A stretch of DNA of 64,000 bases from Pedobacter foliorum (GCF_013266735.1 NZ_JABSNU010000013.1:101686-165685); one strand, 5' to 3'; positions 25,436 to 35,415 are shown, counted from the stretch's first letter. The notes: generated from the letters alone by a model not told the origin. A program made the numbers and translations.

Positions 25436-28400
25436 ATGCTGAAAAAAATCATTCAGTTTTCTGTACATAATAAATTGGTGATCGCTTTATTTACCCTCGG
25501 CCTTATTGCCTGGGGTGTTTATTCGCTAAAACAATTACCAATAGATGCCGTGCCCGATATTACAAATAATCAGGTACAGGTAATTACGCTTAGCCCTTCT
25601 CTGGCAACTCAGGAAGTAGAAAGGCTAATTTCTTACCCAGTCGAACAAACCATGTCTACCATACCCGAAATTGAACAGGTACGTTCTATTTCCAGATTTG
25701 GTTTGTCGGTAGTAACCATCGTTTTTCATGACGATGTAGATATTTACTGGGCGCGCCAGCAGGTTAACGAAAAGCTTGCCGAGGCAAAAAATAACATCCC
25801 CTCAGGATTAGGAAATCCTGAAATCTCTCCAATATCAACAGGTCTTGGCGAGATATACCAATATGTAATCCATGCAAAGCCGGGCTTTGAAGATAAATAC
25901 GATGCCCGAGAATTGCGCAGTATTCAGGACTGGATTGTCAGAAAGCAATTGCTGGGAACTCCCGGTATTGCCGAAGTAAACAGTTTTGGTGGCTTGTTAA
26001 AGCAGTATGAAATCGCACTTGATCCCGATAAATTAAGAGGATTTAACTTGAGCATCGCTGATGTTTTTACTGCCTTGGAATCCAGCAATCAAAATACCGG
26101 TGGAGCTTATATTGATAAAAAGCCAAACGCTTATTTTATCCGTAGCGAGGGCTTAATTGGCAGTCTTGATGATATCAATAAAATTGTGGTTAAGAACAAT
26201 GCCAACGGAATTCCCCTGCTTATCCGTGATATTGCCACTGTTCAATTGGGCAGTTCTATCCGTTATGGCGCACTTACAAGGGCAACTACCAAAGGCCATG
26301 GCGAGGCCGTTGGTGGCATCGTAATGATGCTAAAAGGTGCAAATGCCAATGATGTAGTAAAAAAGGTAAAGGCTAAAATTGAACGGATCAATAAAACCTT
26401 GCCAGAAGGCGTTGTGGTTGAGCCTTTCCTGGATAGAAGCGCTTTGGTAGATCGTGCAATGGGTACGGTAGCTAAAAACTTGATAGAGGGTGCATTGATT
26501 GTAATCTTTGTGCTTGTTCTTTTCTTAGGTAACCTGAGGGCCGGACTGGTAGTCGCCTCGGTTATCCCGCTATCCATGCTTTTTGCGATTTCCCTAATGA
26601 ACCTCTTTGGGGTATCAGGAAACCTAATGAGTTTGGGAGCTATCGACTTTGGACTCATCGTAGATGGGGCTGTAATCATAGTGGAAGCCACTATGCATAT
26701 TCTTGCCGGCAATAAATTGGGTAGGGGCTACACGCAACCTGAAATGGATGAGCAGGTAGAGAAATCATCTGTGCGCATGATGAGCGCTGCTGCCTTCGGA
26801 CAGATTATTATCTTGATCGTGTACCTGCCAATTCTTGCACTGGTCGGTATAGAGGGTAAAATGTTTGGTCCTATGGCACAAACTGTTTCTTTCGCCATTC
26901 TTGGTGCCTTTATTCTTTCGCTTACCTATGTGCCAATGGTTTCCTCTTTGGTATTAAGCAAGAAAGCAACGCATAAAAGGAACTTCTCCGATCGTATGAT
27001 GGATTTCTTTCAACGTCAATATAGTCCGGTTATACAGGCGGCATTGCGTAAACGCGTGGTTGTAGTTGTATCTTCTGTGGTGCTTTTGGCGGTAAGTATA
27101 GTATCGTTTATGAGAATGGGAGGCGAGTTTATCCCTACGTTAGAAGAAGGCGATTTCGCTGTTGAAACCCGCTTGCTTACGGGTAGTTCTTTATCTCAAA
27201 CAATTGATAAAGTAAATCAAGCTTCTGATATTCTGGTTAAGCGGTTCCCTGAGGTAAAAGAGGTGATTGGAAAGATTGGCGCAGCTGAAATTCCAACTGA
27301 TCCGATGCCTATGGAAGCCTGCGATCTTACCATCATTTTAAAAGATAAAAAAGACTGGACGACTACCAAGGATAGGGTAGAACTGGCCGAGTTGATGGGG
27401 AAGGCATTGGAGGATGTACCTGGTGTAAGCTTTGGTTTCTCTCAGCCTATTCAGCTTCGCTCTAATGAGCTGATCTCTGGTGTAAGGCAGGATATTGGTA
27501 TTAAGATATTTGGCGATGACCTAAGCGAGCTGACGGACATTTCGCAAAAGATAGGGAAGATCGTTTCCACTGTTGAAGGAGCAAAAGATCTTTATCTGGA
27601 GCAGGCTACCGGGCTTCCGCAGATTGTTGTAAAGATCAACCGGGATAGAATTGCTCAATATGGTTTAACAGTTGAAACAGTAAATCAGGCACTAAATACT
27701 GCTTTTGCAGGTCAATCTGCCGGAGTGGTTTACGAGGGCGAGCAACGTTATGATATGGTGGTACGCTTGTCTCAGCAAAATCGTCAGGACATTAATGATG
27801 TGAGAAACGTTTATGTAACCGCACCTAATGGCAATCAGGTTCCTTTAGATCAGCTTGCTGATGTAGAATTTAAGGTAGGGCCCAATCAGATTCAACGTGA
27901 AGATACCAAGCGCAGAATCATTGTTGGACTAAATGTAAGAGGTCGTGATATTGCCAGTGTGGTAACAGAGATTGAAGAAAAGATCAATGCGCAAATTAAA
28001 CTGCCAACAGGGTATTATATCACTTATGGCGGACAGTTTGAAAACCTAAAGGAAGCTACTCAAAGACTTTCTATAGCAGTTCCGGTTGCGTTGGCGCTGA
28101 TCTTACTTTTACTGTATTTCTCTTTTGGATCGGTTAAGCAGTCGGTACTTATCTTTTCGGCCATTCCAATGGCGGCAATAGGTGGTATTTTTGCATTGCT
28201 GTTACGCGGAATGCCTTTCAGTATTTCTGCAGGAGTTGGCTTTATTGCGCTTTTTGGTGTGGCCGTGCTAAATGGGATTGTGCTAATCACTGAGTTTAAC
28301 CGACTGAGGAAACTCGATAAATATGGATTGGACGAAATTGTGCTTAAAGGTACAGCCATCCGTTTAAGGCCGGTATTAATGACAGCCACAGTGGCTTCAT

Positions 28401-29818
28401 TGGGATTCCTGCCTATGGCTATCTCTACAGCAGCAGGAGCAGAGGTTCAGAAACCACTTGCTACCGTTGTAATCGGCGGACTTATTACCTCTACTATTCT
28501 AACTTTAATTGTATTGCCAGTGCTATATACTTATTTCGAAGGCTATAAGCGAAAGCCTAAAACCAATGTTCCGGTAGCAGTCCTGGCGATTATCGCGTTG
28601 TTCACCTTTATTGGGCCTGTAGCCAATGCGCAACAACCTTCCGTAAAAGGAAATCCGCTTACGATGGAACAAGCTGTGCAAACTGCCATTAAAAACAACC
28701 AGGCTATGAAATCTTCAGGTCTCCAGGTTAATCAGCAGCAGGCATTAAGGGGAAGTTCAACTGATTTAGGGAAAACGAATCTCGATGTTCAATACGGACA
28801 GTTTAACGGGATTAAGAATGACAATAATTTTAGTATTTCCCAGAACATTCCATATCCGGGACTGTTTAAAAACCAGCGTAATTTGTATGATGCGCAGATT
28901 AAAGGTGCTGAGATTAGTGTAGCTGTAACGCAAAATGAGTTGACCTATCAGGTTGAAAACACCTATATGCAATTGGCTTATTTTGTTGCTTTAAAGGATC
29001 TGTATCAGAGTCAGGATTCTCTTTACAGTTATTTTGTAAAAGCAGCTTCCTTAAGGTACGAAACAGGGGAAACTAATTTGCTTGAAAAAACGACTGCCGA
29101 AACGCAGTATAATGAGGTAAGGAATCAAATGAGTAAAAACGAATCTGATATTCTGGCTTATACTTCTGAACTGCAGCGTTTACTCAACACTCAAGAGCCT
29201 ATTGAAATTGTTAAAGGACAGTTTAAACAGGCAGAATGGAATATTGCGACAGGCACTAGTGTAAGTGCAAATCCACAGCTTGCTTTACAAAAACAGCAGA
29301 TTGAAATTGCTGATAAAGCGTTAGGTGTAGAGAAAGCCCGTTCCGGTCCTGATTTTACAGTTGGTTATTTTAACCAGTCTATTATTGGTATTCACAACGT
29401 AAACGGTCAGGATTTATATTTTAATGGCGGTAAAAGGTTTCAGGGTGTACAGGCGGGAGTTGCAATTCCTCTGTTTTTTAAGCCTTTTTCTTCCCGTATA
29501 AAAGCGGCTAAAATTGAGAAACAGGTATCGGAAAGTCAGTATGATCTTTTTCAGACCAATTTGCAGGGTGAATACAATAAGGCTAATCAGGAGTTGCTTA
29601 AAAACTCACGCAGTATTGATTACTACAAAAAAAGTGCACTGCCAAATACCAACCTGATTTTAAAGCAGTCGCAGATTGCCTTTCAGAATGGAGAGATCGG
29701 TTATGTAGAATACCTCCAGGGATTAAGGACTTATTCGGAAACCAACTTTAGCTATTTGCAGGCTATCAATCAATACAATCAATCAGTTTATACACTTCAA
29801 TACCTCAGTGGTTTATAA
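25436..29818 (+). CDS. CusA/CzcA-family heavy-metal RND pump fused to TolC-type channel
   Basis: A 1460-residue fusion. Residues 1-1040 form the RND pump with twelve membrane helices and two periplasmic porter loops; the proton-relay acids are in D404-FGLIV-D410, a hallmark of metal-type RND pumps. Residues about 1046-1065 (VPVAVLAIIALFTFIGPVAN) look like a retained signal peptide ending in NAQQ, and residues about 1075-1460 form a TolC/OEP protein (LTMEQAVQTAIKNNQAM, two coiled-coil repeats ending YTLQYLSGL). It would export a metal ion such as Cu, Zn, Co or Ni across both membranes with the adaptor coded 8 bases downstream. The metal cannot be decided from the residues seen. Confidence 0.94.
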   Translation: MLKKIIQFSVHNKLVIALFTLGLIAWGVYSLKQLPIDAVPDITNNQVQVITLSPSLATQEVERLISYPVEQTMSTIPEIEQVRSISRFGLSVVTIVFHDDVDIYWARQQVNEKLAEAKNNIPSGLGNPEISPISTGLGEIYQYVIHAKPGFEDKYDARELRSIQDWIVRKQLLGTPGIAEVNSFGGLLKQYEIALDPDKLRGFNLSIADVFTALESSNQNTGGAYIDKKPNAYFIRSEGLIGSLDDINKIVVKNNANGIPLLIRDIATVQLGSSIRYGALTRATTKGHGEAVGGIVMMLKGANANDVVKKVKAKIERINKTLPEGVVVEPFLDRSALVDRAMGTVAKNLIEGALIVIFVLVLFLGNLRAGLVVASVIPLSMLFAISLMNLFGVSGNLMSLGAIDFGLIVDGAVIIVEATMHILAGNKLGRGYTQPEMDEQVEKSSVRMMSAAAFGQIIILIVYLPILALVGIEGKMFGPMAQTVSFAILGAFILSLTYVPMVSSLVLSKKATHKRNFSDRMMDFFQRQYSPVIQAALRKRVVVVVSSVVLLAVSIVSFMRMGGEFIPTLEEGDFAVETRLLTGSSLSQTIDKVNQASDILVKRFPEVKEVIGKIGAAEIPTDPMPMEACDLTIILKDKKDWTTTKDRVELAELMGKALEDVPGVSFGFSQPIQLRSNELISGVRQDIGIKIFGDDLSELTDISQKIGKIVSTVEGAKDLYLEQATGLPQIVVKINRDRIAQYGLTVETVNQALNTAFAGQSAGVVYEGEQRYDMVVRLSQQNRQDINDVRNVYVTAPNGNQVPLDQLADVEFKVGPNQIQREDTKRRIIVGLNVRGRDIASVVTEIEEKINAQIKLPTGYYITYGGQFENLKEATQRLSIAVPVALALILLLLYFSFGSVKQSVLIFSAIPMAAIGGIFALLLRGMPFSISAGVGFIALFGVAVLNGIVLITEFNRLRKLDKYGLDEIVLKGTAIRLRPVLMTATVASLGFLPMAISTAAGAEVQKPLATVVIGGLITSTILTLIVLPVLYTYFEGYKRKPKTNVPVAVLAIIALFTFIGPVANAQQPSVKGNPLTMEQAVQTAIKNNQAMKSSGLQVNQQQALRGSSTDLGKTNLDVQYGQFNGIKNDNNFSISQNIPYPGLFKNQRNLYDAQIKGAEISVAVTQNELTYQVENTYMQLAYFVALKDLYQSQDSLYSYFVKAASLRYETGETNLLEKTTAETQYNEVRNQMSKNESDILAYTSELQRLLNTQEPIEIVKGQFKQAEWNIATGTSVSANPQLALQKQQIEIADKALGVEKARSGPDFTVGYFNQSIIGIHNVNGQDLYFNGGKRFQGVQAGVAIPLFFKPFSSRIKAAKIEKQVSESQYDLFQTNLQGEYNKANQELLKNSRSIDYYKKSALPNTNLILKQSQIAFQNGEIGYVEYLQGLRTYSETNFSYLQAINQYNQSVYTLQYLSGL

Positions 29819-29826
29819 TTAAGAAA

Positions 29827-31035
29827 ATGAAAAGAACTATTCAAGTTATCAGCAGGATCATCTATGTCTCCCTATTTGCTGTGGTTTTAACCTCATGCGG
29901 AGGAAGTACACCGAAATCTGAAGAAAAAACAGAAGTTAAAGAAACGGAAGAAGCAGGTCATGAAGATGAAAACTCTGTAGAATTTACAGCGGCACAATTT
30001 AAAACGGCAGGCATTACCTTAGGTTCACCTGAGCTTAAAGATTTAAGTGGTTTACTAAAGGTTAATGGTTTTATTGACGTGCCTCCACAAAATCTGGTAA
30101 GCGTTACTACCCAAATGGGAGGGATTGTTAAATCGACACCTTTATTGCAGGGAAGTACGGTAACCAAAGGACAGGTAATTGCTGTTTTACAAAATCAAGA
30201 ATATGTATTGCTTCAGCAGGACTATCTGGAAAGTAAAAGTCAGCTGGAACTTGCCGATTCAGAATATAAGAGGCAGCAAACATTGGCCGAGCAGAATGTA
30301 AATGCAAAGAAAACATTGCAGCAGGCACGTGCTCAGTTTCAAAGTATGCTGGCCAGAGAAAGTGCATTGAAACAAAGGTTGCAATTGATAAATATCAACC
30401 CGGCAAGCTTATCGGCTGCAAACATCAGAAGTCAGATCAATATTTACGCACCTATCAGCGGTTATGTAACCAAGGTAAATGTAAATACGGGCAAGTTTGT
30501 AAATCCAAATGATGCGATGTTTGAAATTGTAAATAGCGCTAATCTGCACGTTGAATTGAACGTGTTTGAAAGGGATGCTTCGAAAGTGAAGGCTGGTCAA
30601 AGGGTTCGCTTTACAATGGCCAATGATACGGAAGAGCAGATCGCTTTTGTACAGTTGGTTGGTCGGGAGATTAATGCTGATAAAACGATTACTGTTCATG
30701 CCATTTCTAAGGGGAGTACTAGTTTTATTCCGGGCGCATATCTGAAAGCTTATATTGAAACGGGTACTAATAAGGTACTTGCATTGCCTAATAGCGCTGT
30801 GGTAGACTTTGGTGGCAAGACGTACATCTTCGTTTCGGAAGGAGTGAAGAAGGAAGGAGTAGAAGAAAATCACCATTTTAAAATGGTAGAAGTGGTTACC
30901 GGAGTTAGTGATGGCGGATTTTTAGAAGTTCAGCTTCCGGAGGGTATGGATGTAACGGGAAAGGTAGTTTTGAAAGGCACTTACGATTTGCTCTCTAAAT
31001 TGAAAAACAGCGAAGAAGCCGGGCACGGTCATTAA
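29827..31035 (+). CDS. RND efflux periplasmic adaptor (CusB/CzcB-like)
   Basis: A 402-residue membrane-fusion lipoprotein: signal with lipobox VLTSCGGST (Cys24), then a His/Glu-rich stretch (EEAGHEDENS), a beta-barrel/lipoyl half (VSVTTQMGGIVKSTPLLQG), a helical hairpin (SKSQLELADSEYKRQQTLAEQ region; residues about 130-190), the second lipoyl half (NIYAPISGYVTKVNVNTGKF) and a C-terminal beta domain ending EEAGHGH. Terminal histidines may bind the metal. It forms an operon with the RND-TolC fusion, starting 8 bases after its stop. Confidence 0.94.
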   Translation: MKRTIQVISRIIYVSLFAVVLTSCGGSTPKSEEKTEVKETEEAGHEDENSVEFTAAQFKTAGITLGSPELKDLSGLLKVNGFIDVPPQNLVSVTTQMGGIVKSTPLLQGSTVTKGQVIAVLQNQEYVLLQQDYLESKSQLELADSEYKRQQTLAEQNVNAKKTLQQARAQFQSMLARESALKQRLQLININPASLSAANIRSQINIYAPISGYVTKVNVNTGKFVNPNDAMFEIVNSANLHVELNVFERDASKVKAGQRVRFTMANDTEEQIAFVQLVGREINADKTITVHAISKGSTSFIPGAYLKAYIETGTNKVLALPNSAVVDFGGKTYIFVSEGVKKEGVEENHHFKMVEVVTGVSDGGFLEVQLPEGMDVTGKVVLKGTYDLLSKLKNSEEAGHGH

Positions 31036-31100
31036 TGTTGTTTAACCGACTGTCTTCGCTATCGGTGAAGTAGTTCCAATCGTTGTCGTCATGTTCGTCT

Positions 31101-31182
31101 CGTCATGCCGAATTTATTTCAGCATCCCGCAAGAGAAAGGAAACCAGACTAGTGAGGGATGCTGAAATAAATTACCAATGAC
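31101..31182. repeat. palindromic dispersed repeat R3 (diverged)
   Basis: Arms cgtcatgccgaatttatttc at 31101-31120 with gggatgctgaaataaatt at 31156-31173, spacer containing aagagaaagg. A diverged version of R1 with the terminal 8 bases of the right arm changed. Lies in the 385-base gap between the adaptor gene and the next, convergent gene. Confidence 0.8.
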
Positions 31183-31214
31183 AAAGAGGTTATTCTGCTC
31201 GTTGTATATAGCGG

Positions 31215-31320
31215 TCGTCATGCCGCTGAAGAGCGGTATCTCGCACCAGCGAGGCTTCCTTTCTCTTGCGGGGTCCTGACCTCGAAGAAGCTGCGAAGCA
31301 AAATAAATTCAGGATGACGA
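31215..31320. repeat. palindromic dispersed repeat R4 (mosaic)
   Basis: The right end (aaataaattcaggatgacga) matches the R1 arm, the middle holds tttctcttgcggggtcctga, and a GC-rich insert (about 31280-31300, cgaagaagctgcgaagc) interrupts the arm. The left end is a different palindrome (ccgctgaagagcgg). It is a composite of repeat modules. The rest of the gap up to 31420 shows nothing else recognisable. Confidence 0.75.
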
Positions 31321-31420
31321 CTGAGTATACAAAATTGTCATTACTACTTTTTTGTATTTTTTCTAATGCTAGGCTCTCAGCATGACGATTTATGACGATT
31401 TTTTTGTGCGACTATGCGAT

Positions 31421-32374
31421 CTAATGAGACGGTATCAAAATATTAACCCCGGCTTGAACCGCAGTTCCGGCAAATCTGTTTTTCGCGCCAAAGTTTTGCG
31501 TTATCCTCCCCATAAGTCCTACTTTCATTGGGGTTATCCAGTATGAAACAAAACCTCCAACACCTGCAATACGATCGGAAACAAAACCTCCGTTCGTGCC
31601 TTTATCATCTGAGATTTGACTGGTGTAATGGCTAAATATACCTACCTGATCTCCTCTTTTGCTCAATAAATAAGTGCCACCTAAATCCACTGTCAAGTGA
31701 CTTCCTTCTTTGAAATCAGTATCATGCTGCCATGAATTCAATTCAACTGTGGTAGCCAATGAAACAGTGACTTTATCAGCAGGTTCTACTCTGCCTGCTA
31801 CCCTAATGTTATGCGACCAATAACCATGGCCACCATTGTCAAGATCATGTGGTTTATATCTGCCTGTAGGTGCCCAAAACCCATAATTTACTGCATAGCT
31901 GAATTTTCCTTTTGCCCATGATAACCAAACAGGCTGCACATACATATCACCAAAACCTATACTTTTGTTGGTAAATACATAAGTGCCGGAGCCGGTTTGA
32001 CTCGAATAATAGTCGAGGGCAATATTCGCAGTCGGACTGTTTAGCATCGGGATCGCCATCATTCCCCAGTTGGCACCCAATATTTTACCTTTTCCACCAT
32101 AAATGGCCATTAGGATAAAGGAATGGGTTTTTACATTTTGTGCTATCTTAAGTGATGTCGGGTTTCCTGGGGCTGGGTTAATCAGTTGATCGGATTTGTT
32201 ACCGGCAGCATTGTGGTAGTCCATATTCGCGAAACCATACCAAACGGGAATAATAAGCCCTGGATGCGGCGCAAAATAATCACCGGGATTAAAAGATGAA
32301 CCTGTGTAATGACCTTGGGAGAAAGCAGAAAAGTAGAGGGATACTGTTAACAATAGTGTAAAAAGTTTTTTCAT
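31421..32374 (-). CDS. outer-membrane transporter-like protein (SphA/MetA-pathway family)
   Basis: A 317-residue protein with a signal peptide (LFTLLLTVSLYFSAFSQG) and a beta-barrel composition. It fits the 'putative MetA-pathway of phenol degradation' / SphA group, seen in QPVWLSWAKGKFSYAVNYGF and NYGFWAPTGRYKPHDLDNGG with alternating aromatic strands and a final VQAGVNILIP strand. Members are outer-membrane proteins tied to uptake of hydrophobic compounds in other bacteria; no catabolic genes stand next to it here, so the substrate is unknown. Confidence 0.8.
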   Translation of the reverse strand: MKKLFTLLLTVSLYFSAFSQGHYTGSSFNPGDYFAPHPGLIIPVWYGFANMDYHNAAGNKSDQLINPAPGNPTSLKIAQNVKTHSFILMAIYGGKGKILGANWGMMAIPMLNSPTANIALDYYSSQTGSGTYVFTNKSIGFGDMYVQPVWLSWAKGKFSYAVNYGFWAPTGRYKPHDLDNGGHGYWSHNIRVAGRVEPADKVTVSLATTVELNSWQHDTDFKEGSHLTVDLGGTYLLSKRGDQVGIFSHYTSQISDDKGTNGGFVSDRIAGVGGFVSYWITPMKVGLMGRITQNFGAKNRFAGTAVQAGVNILIPSH

Positions 32375-32480
32375 AGGAGTGAGAATTAGCGTAATTGTTT
32401 ATGGTTGGTTTAAAGGATGAACAAATTTTGAGGATTTTTGTTTTTAGAAAAGTGTTAAGCCTGAGGTTGTTATGCGTTTC

Positions 32481-32572
32481 TGCGCACCTTGAGCGTACCT
32501 CCTGCGTACTTTCTGCGGGAAAAGCACCTGGTTTCCGCATTTGCTGTGCAGAAGCCCCGCAGAAGGTGCGCA
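32481..32572. repeat. GC-rich nested palindrome (second repeat family)
   Basis: tgcgcacctt (32481-32490) pairs with aaggtgcgca (32563-32572), and inside it ttctgcggg (32511-32519) pairs with cccgcagaa (32556-32564). The unit has a tctgcg/gcgtac rhythm and is much more GC-rich than its surroundings, unlike the R1 family. Confidence 0.65.
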
Positions 32573-32617
32573 AAAGCAGGGAATAAAATGGCTATATTTA
32601 ACTAAACATCTATAACT

Positions 32618-33076
32618 ATGGAAAAAGTAACTAAAACTCCAAGTGTACAGGCGCAAATGCTAATCAGAAGGCCCGTTGCTGTTGTGTTTGATGCATTTAT
32701 TGATCCTGAGATCACCAAACATTTTTGGTTTACCAAAGGAAGTGGTAGGCTGGAGGAAGGGAAAACAATTGCCTGGGAATGGGAAATGTATAATGTTTCC
32801 AATTCTGTATTGGTTAAAGAAATTGTGCCGAATGAAAAAATATCTGTTGAATGGGATGCTTATTTAACTACCGTTGATTTTGAATTTCAGGCATTAAGTG
32901 AGGGCACTACCTATGTTACCATTACACAGCACGGTTTTCAGACGACAGGAGATGAGTTGCTGGCAGAGATCAATGGAGCCAGCGGTGGCTTTACTACTGT
33001 AGTTGACGGCCTAAAGGCTTATCTGGAGCATGGCATCAACCTGAATTTAATAGCAGATAAGTTTGCGAAAAGTTAG
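32618..33076 (+). CDS. SRPBCC/AHSA1-domain protein
   Basis: A 152-residue START-like protein. It has the opening MLIRRPVAVVFDAFIDPEIT with FWFTKGSGRLEEGKTIAWEW, the central KEIVPNEKISVEWDAY and the closing GFTTVVDGLKAYLEHGINLN, all typical of the AHSA1 group. Unrelated in close sequence to the similar protein at 7883-8314. Function unknown beyond ligand-binding fold. Its stop overlaps the convergent serine-hydrolase stop by four bases. Confidence 0.88.
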   Translation: MEKVTKTPSVQAQMLIRRPVAVVFDAFIDPEITKHFWFTKGSGRLEEGKTIAWEWEMYNVSNSVLVKEIVPNEKISVEWDAYLTTVDFEFQALSEGTTYVTITQHGFQTTGDELLAEINGASGGFTTVVDGLKAYLEHGINLNLIADKFAKS

Positions 33077-34572
33077 GGTGTTTTATCAAAATCCAGATCA
33101 CTAAACAGGAAGTCGTCGGAATCGATATTTAGCTTAAATCCGGTTATTTTCTTGTTGTTATCTCTTGTAAAAACTACCTCGCCTTCCTGTACAAAAGGAT
33201 CATTAAAGACAATTTTGAATCGATCGGCGTCAATGTTGTATAAAAAACCCGAGAAAAGTTCCTTTGTAGGAAGTAATTCGAGGAACGGTTTACCTTTTTC
33301 TTTTCTGATTCTTGCTTTGCCGTAGGCCAGATCTTCATATTCACCTTGATAGCGGTTAAAGTTGGGTATTACATCGCTTTTTTTAGGCTGCGGTTTTCTT
33401 TTCTTATCCCAATCAAAAACGGTAGCTTTTCCAGACATATCCTTGTCAGCTTCCTTCCAGTTGAATGTGTCTTTTTTAGTCATGTAGTTAGCGATTTCTT
33501 TCACTAACTGATCGTTAATCTGTGATATTTTATTGGTGAGAATTACTATGCCGGAACTGCTGTCGGGGAATAGAACCACGCTGGATATATAGCCTGGCAT
33601 CCCTCCATTATGGTTAACCATCTTGCCGTTTTTGGTTTGTTTAATGAACCAACCTAATCCATACCCATCGTCTTTATTATCTGAGGTTAGTGTTTTAATG
33701 CTGGTTATGGTTTTAATAGTCCCATCATTCAGTATGGTGGTGTCGTTAGCCCGGCCATTTGCAAGCCACATTTGCATCCAGGTTAGCATGTCGTCAATGT
33801 TTGAATCTACACCACCCGCTGGGCTAATGTTGTGCATGTTGAGTGGTTTGATCGGTTTATTCTGGATGTGCGGCAAGGCAAAATTGCTTTCACTGGTTAT
33901 GGAATCTCTGTTGGTAATTGTGCCCGACATTTTTAATGGTTTGAAAATCCTTTCTTTTAGGAACTCGTCCCATGTTTTTCCGGTAACGGACTCAACAACG
34001 AGTCCTGCTACCAGGTACATGATGTTCTGGTAAGCAAAATCTGTACGGAAATTGGTCCGGATTGGAGAGTAACGGATTAATTTAGCTATGTCTTCTCTGG
34101 TGTATTTGGTGCCGTACCAAAGCAGGTCGCCATCAAATGTTTTTAGGCCTGATCTGTGACTTAAAATATCTACAATAGTGAGCTCTTTTGTAATCCAGGG
34201 ATCGCTCAGTTTAAAATTGGGCAGGTATTTAACAACTTTATCGTCCCATTTGATTTTTCCTTCATCTACCAGAATGCCAAGTGCAGCTGCAGTAAAGGCT
34301 TTTGTGCAGGAAGATATAGGAAAAATTGTTTGGGTATTTACCGGTAGTCCTTTTGATGTGCTAGTTACACCGTAACCTTTTTTAAAGATTACTTTATGGT
34401 TTTTAATGATTCCAATGGCAAGACCGGGGATCTTATAATCAGACACCTGTTTCGCAATAAATTCATCAATATCAGTCGAGTCGTTTTGCTGACTGAAAGA
34501 GAGGTAAGGGGCAAGCAACAGAAGAATGATGAGGATCTTTTGTGTTGTCCTTGTAAAGCGTTTGTGGTTCAT
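33073..34572 (-). CDS. serine hydrolase, beta-lactamase/PBP4-like family
   Basis: A 499-residue exported class C beta-lactamase-type hydrolase. A signal peptide (LIILLLLAPYLSFSQQ) is followed by the catalytic motif S88-C-T-K91 (FPISSCTKAF) and Y181-Q-N183 (DFAYQNIMYLVAG), with a late HNGGMPGY motif standing for the KTG-like box. The C-terminal ~100 residues (after about 390) resemble the DUF3471 lipocalin-like extension (KRKPQPKKSDVIPNFNRYQG region). Likely a D-aminopeptidase, esterase or peptidoglycan-type hydrolase; the substrate cannot be named. Confidence 0.9.
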   Translation of the reverse strand: MNHKRFTRTTQKILIILLLLAPYLSFSQQNDSTDIDEFIAKQVSDYKIPGLAIGIIKNHKVIFKKGYGVTSTSKGLPVNTQTIFPISSCTKAFTAAALGILVDEGKIKWDDKVVKYLPNFKLSDPWITKELTIVDILSHRSGLKTFDGDLLWYGTKYTREDIAKLIRYSPIRTNFRTDFAYQNIMYLVAGLVVESVTGKTWDEFLKERIFKPLKMSGTITNRDSITSESNFALPHIQNKPIKPLNMHNISPAGGVDSNIDDMLTWMQMWLANGRANDTTILNDGTIKTITSIKTLTSDNKDDGYGLGWFIKQTKNGKMVNHNGGMPGYISSVVLFPDSSSGIVILTNKISQINDQLVKEIANYMTKKDTFNWKEADKDMSGKATVFDWDKKRKPQPKKSDVIPNFNRYQGEYEDLAYGKARIRKEKGKPFLELLPTKELFSGFLYNIDADRFKIVFNDPFVQEGEVVFTRDNNKKITGFKLNIDSDDFLFSDLDFDKTP

Positions 34573-34740
34573 TTACTTAGGGATTGTATATCAAATGTAT
34601 ATTAATTCTCTAACTGTATCAATAGGTAGTGATGAAGCTAACTCGCTGTGTGTGAGTAGTACACTAACTAAATATTTGCAGTTTAATTAGTTAACATTTC
34701 CTTAATATTATATAGCTTTACAGTAAGGGTATTATTATTG

Positions 34741-35325
34741 ATGGCTGACTACAGCAATTTTACTGATGTTGAAACACTTGCTTTAATGAAAGCAGGAGAT
34801 GAACGAGCGCTTACTCATATTTACAATAAATATTGGGAAGGACTATTTGTGTCCGTTCACAACATCTTAAAAGATCAGCAAGCTTGCGAAGATATTATTC
34901 AGGAGATCTTTATTAAACTGTGGGATAAAAGAGGAAGTCTGGAGATCAGCATTTCGTTGAAAGCTTACTTGTTTGCAAGCTGCAGATATGAAGTATTCAG
35001 GCAGATTAAAACACAAAAAGTTCAGGTAGCAATATTTGACGGGTTGGAAGAACGTTTGCATGCGCCATCTGCTTATGGTAGTTTGGAGCATAAGGAATTG
35101 CTTCAACAGATTAATTCGATTGTAGATGCTTTGCCTGAGAAATGCAGGGAAGTTTACAAGCTTAGCAGAGAAGAAAACCTTAGTCATAAAGAGATTGCTG
35201 AAAAGCTAAACATTTCCACAAAAACTGTGGAGAATCATATGACCAGAGCACTGAGTCAGTTGCGCGGTTCTCTTGGCGGTTTGCTGACTATAGAGGTGAT
35301 TACTTGGTTAATGAAGAATCATTAG
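34741..35325 (+). CDS. ECF sigma factor, FecI-like
   Basis: A 194-residue ECF sigma factor of the Bacteroidota FecI-like group. Region 2 is QACEDIIQEIFIKLWDKRGS and region 4 is LPEKCREVYKLSREENLSHK (residues near 135-155) with KTVENHMTRALSQLR. I use ATG 34741 (MADYSNFTD); a TTG one codon upstream is less likely. Normally such genes precede a FecR anti-sigma and a SusC transporter. Here the next genes are unrelated, and the orphan FecR stands 4.7 kb downstream, so the locus may have been broken up. Confidence 0.93.
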   Translation: MADYSNFTDVETLALMKAGDERALTHIYNKYWEGLFVSVHNILKDQQACEDIIQEIFIKLWDKRGSLEISISLKAYLFASCRYEVFRQIKTQKVQVAIFDGLEERLHAPSAYGSLEHKELLQQINSIVDALPEKCREVYKLSREENLSHKEIAEKLNISTKTVENHMTRALSQLRGSLGGLLTIEVITWLMKNH

Positions 35326-35415
35326 GTCTTTGGCCGGATAAGCTTTTATGGAAAAACAGATAGGCAGCCTCAATTTGTTTGTTGTAAATGAATATGGTTA
35401 TAAATTTTTAATTAC

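Noticed and set aside
26263..26712. Minus-strand frame within the RND pump gene
   Set aside because: Low-complexity protein without family match, fully inside a well-supported gene; a codon-usage shadow.
31215..31320. tRNA- or riboswitch-like fold in the gap after the metal-efflux operon
   Set aside because: The fold is explained by palindromic repeat modules that recur elsewhere in the window.
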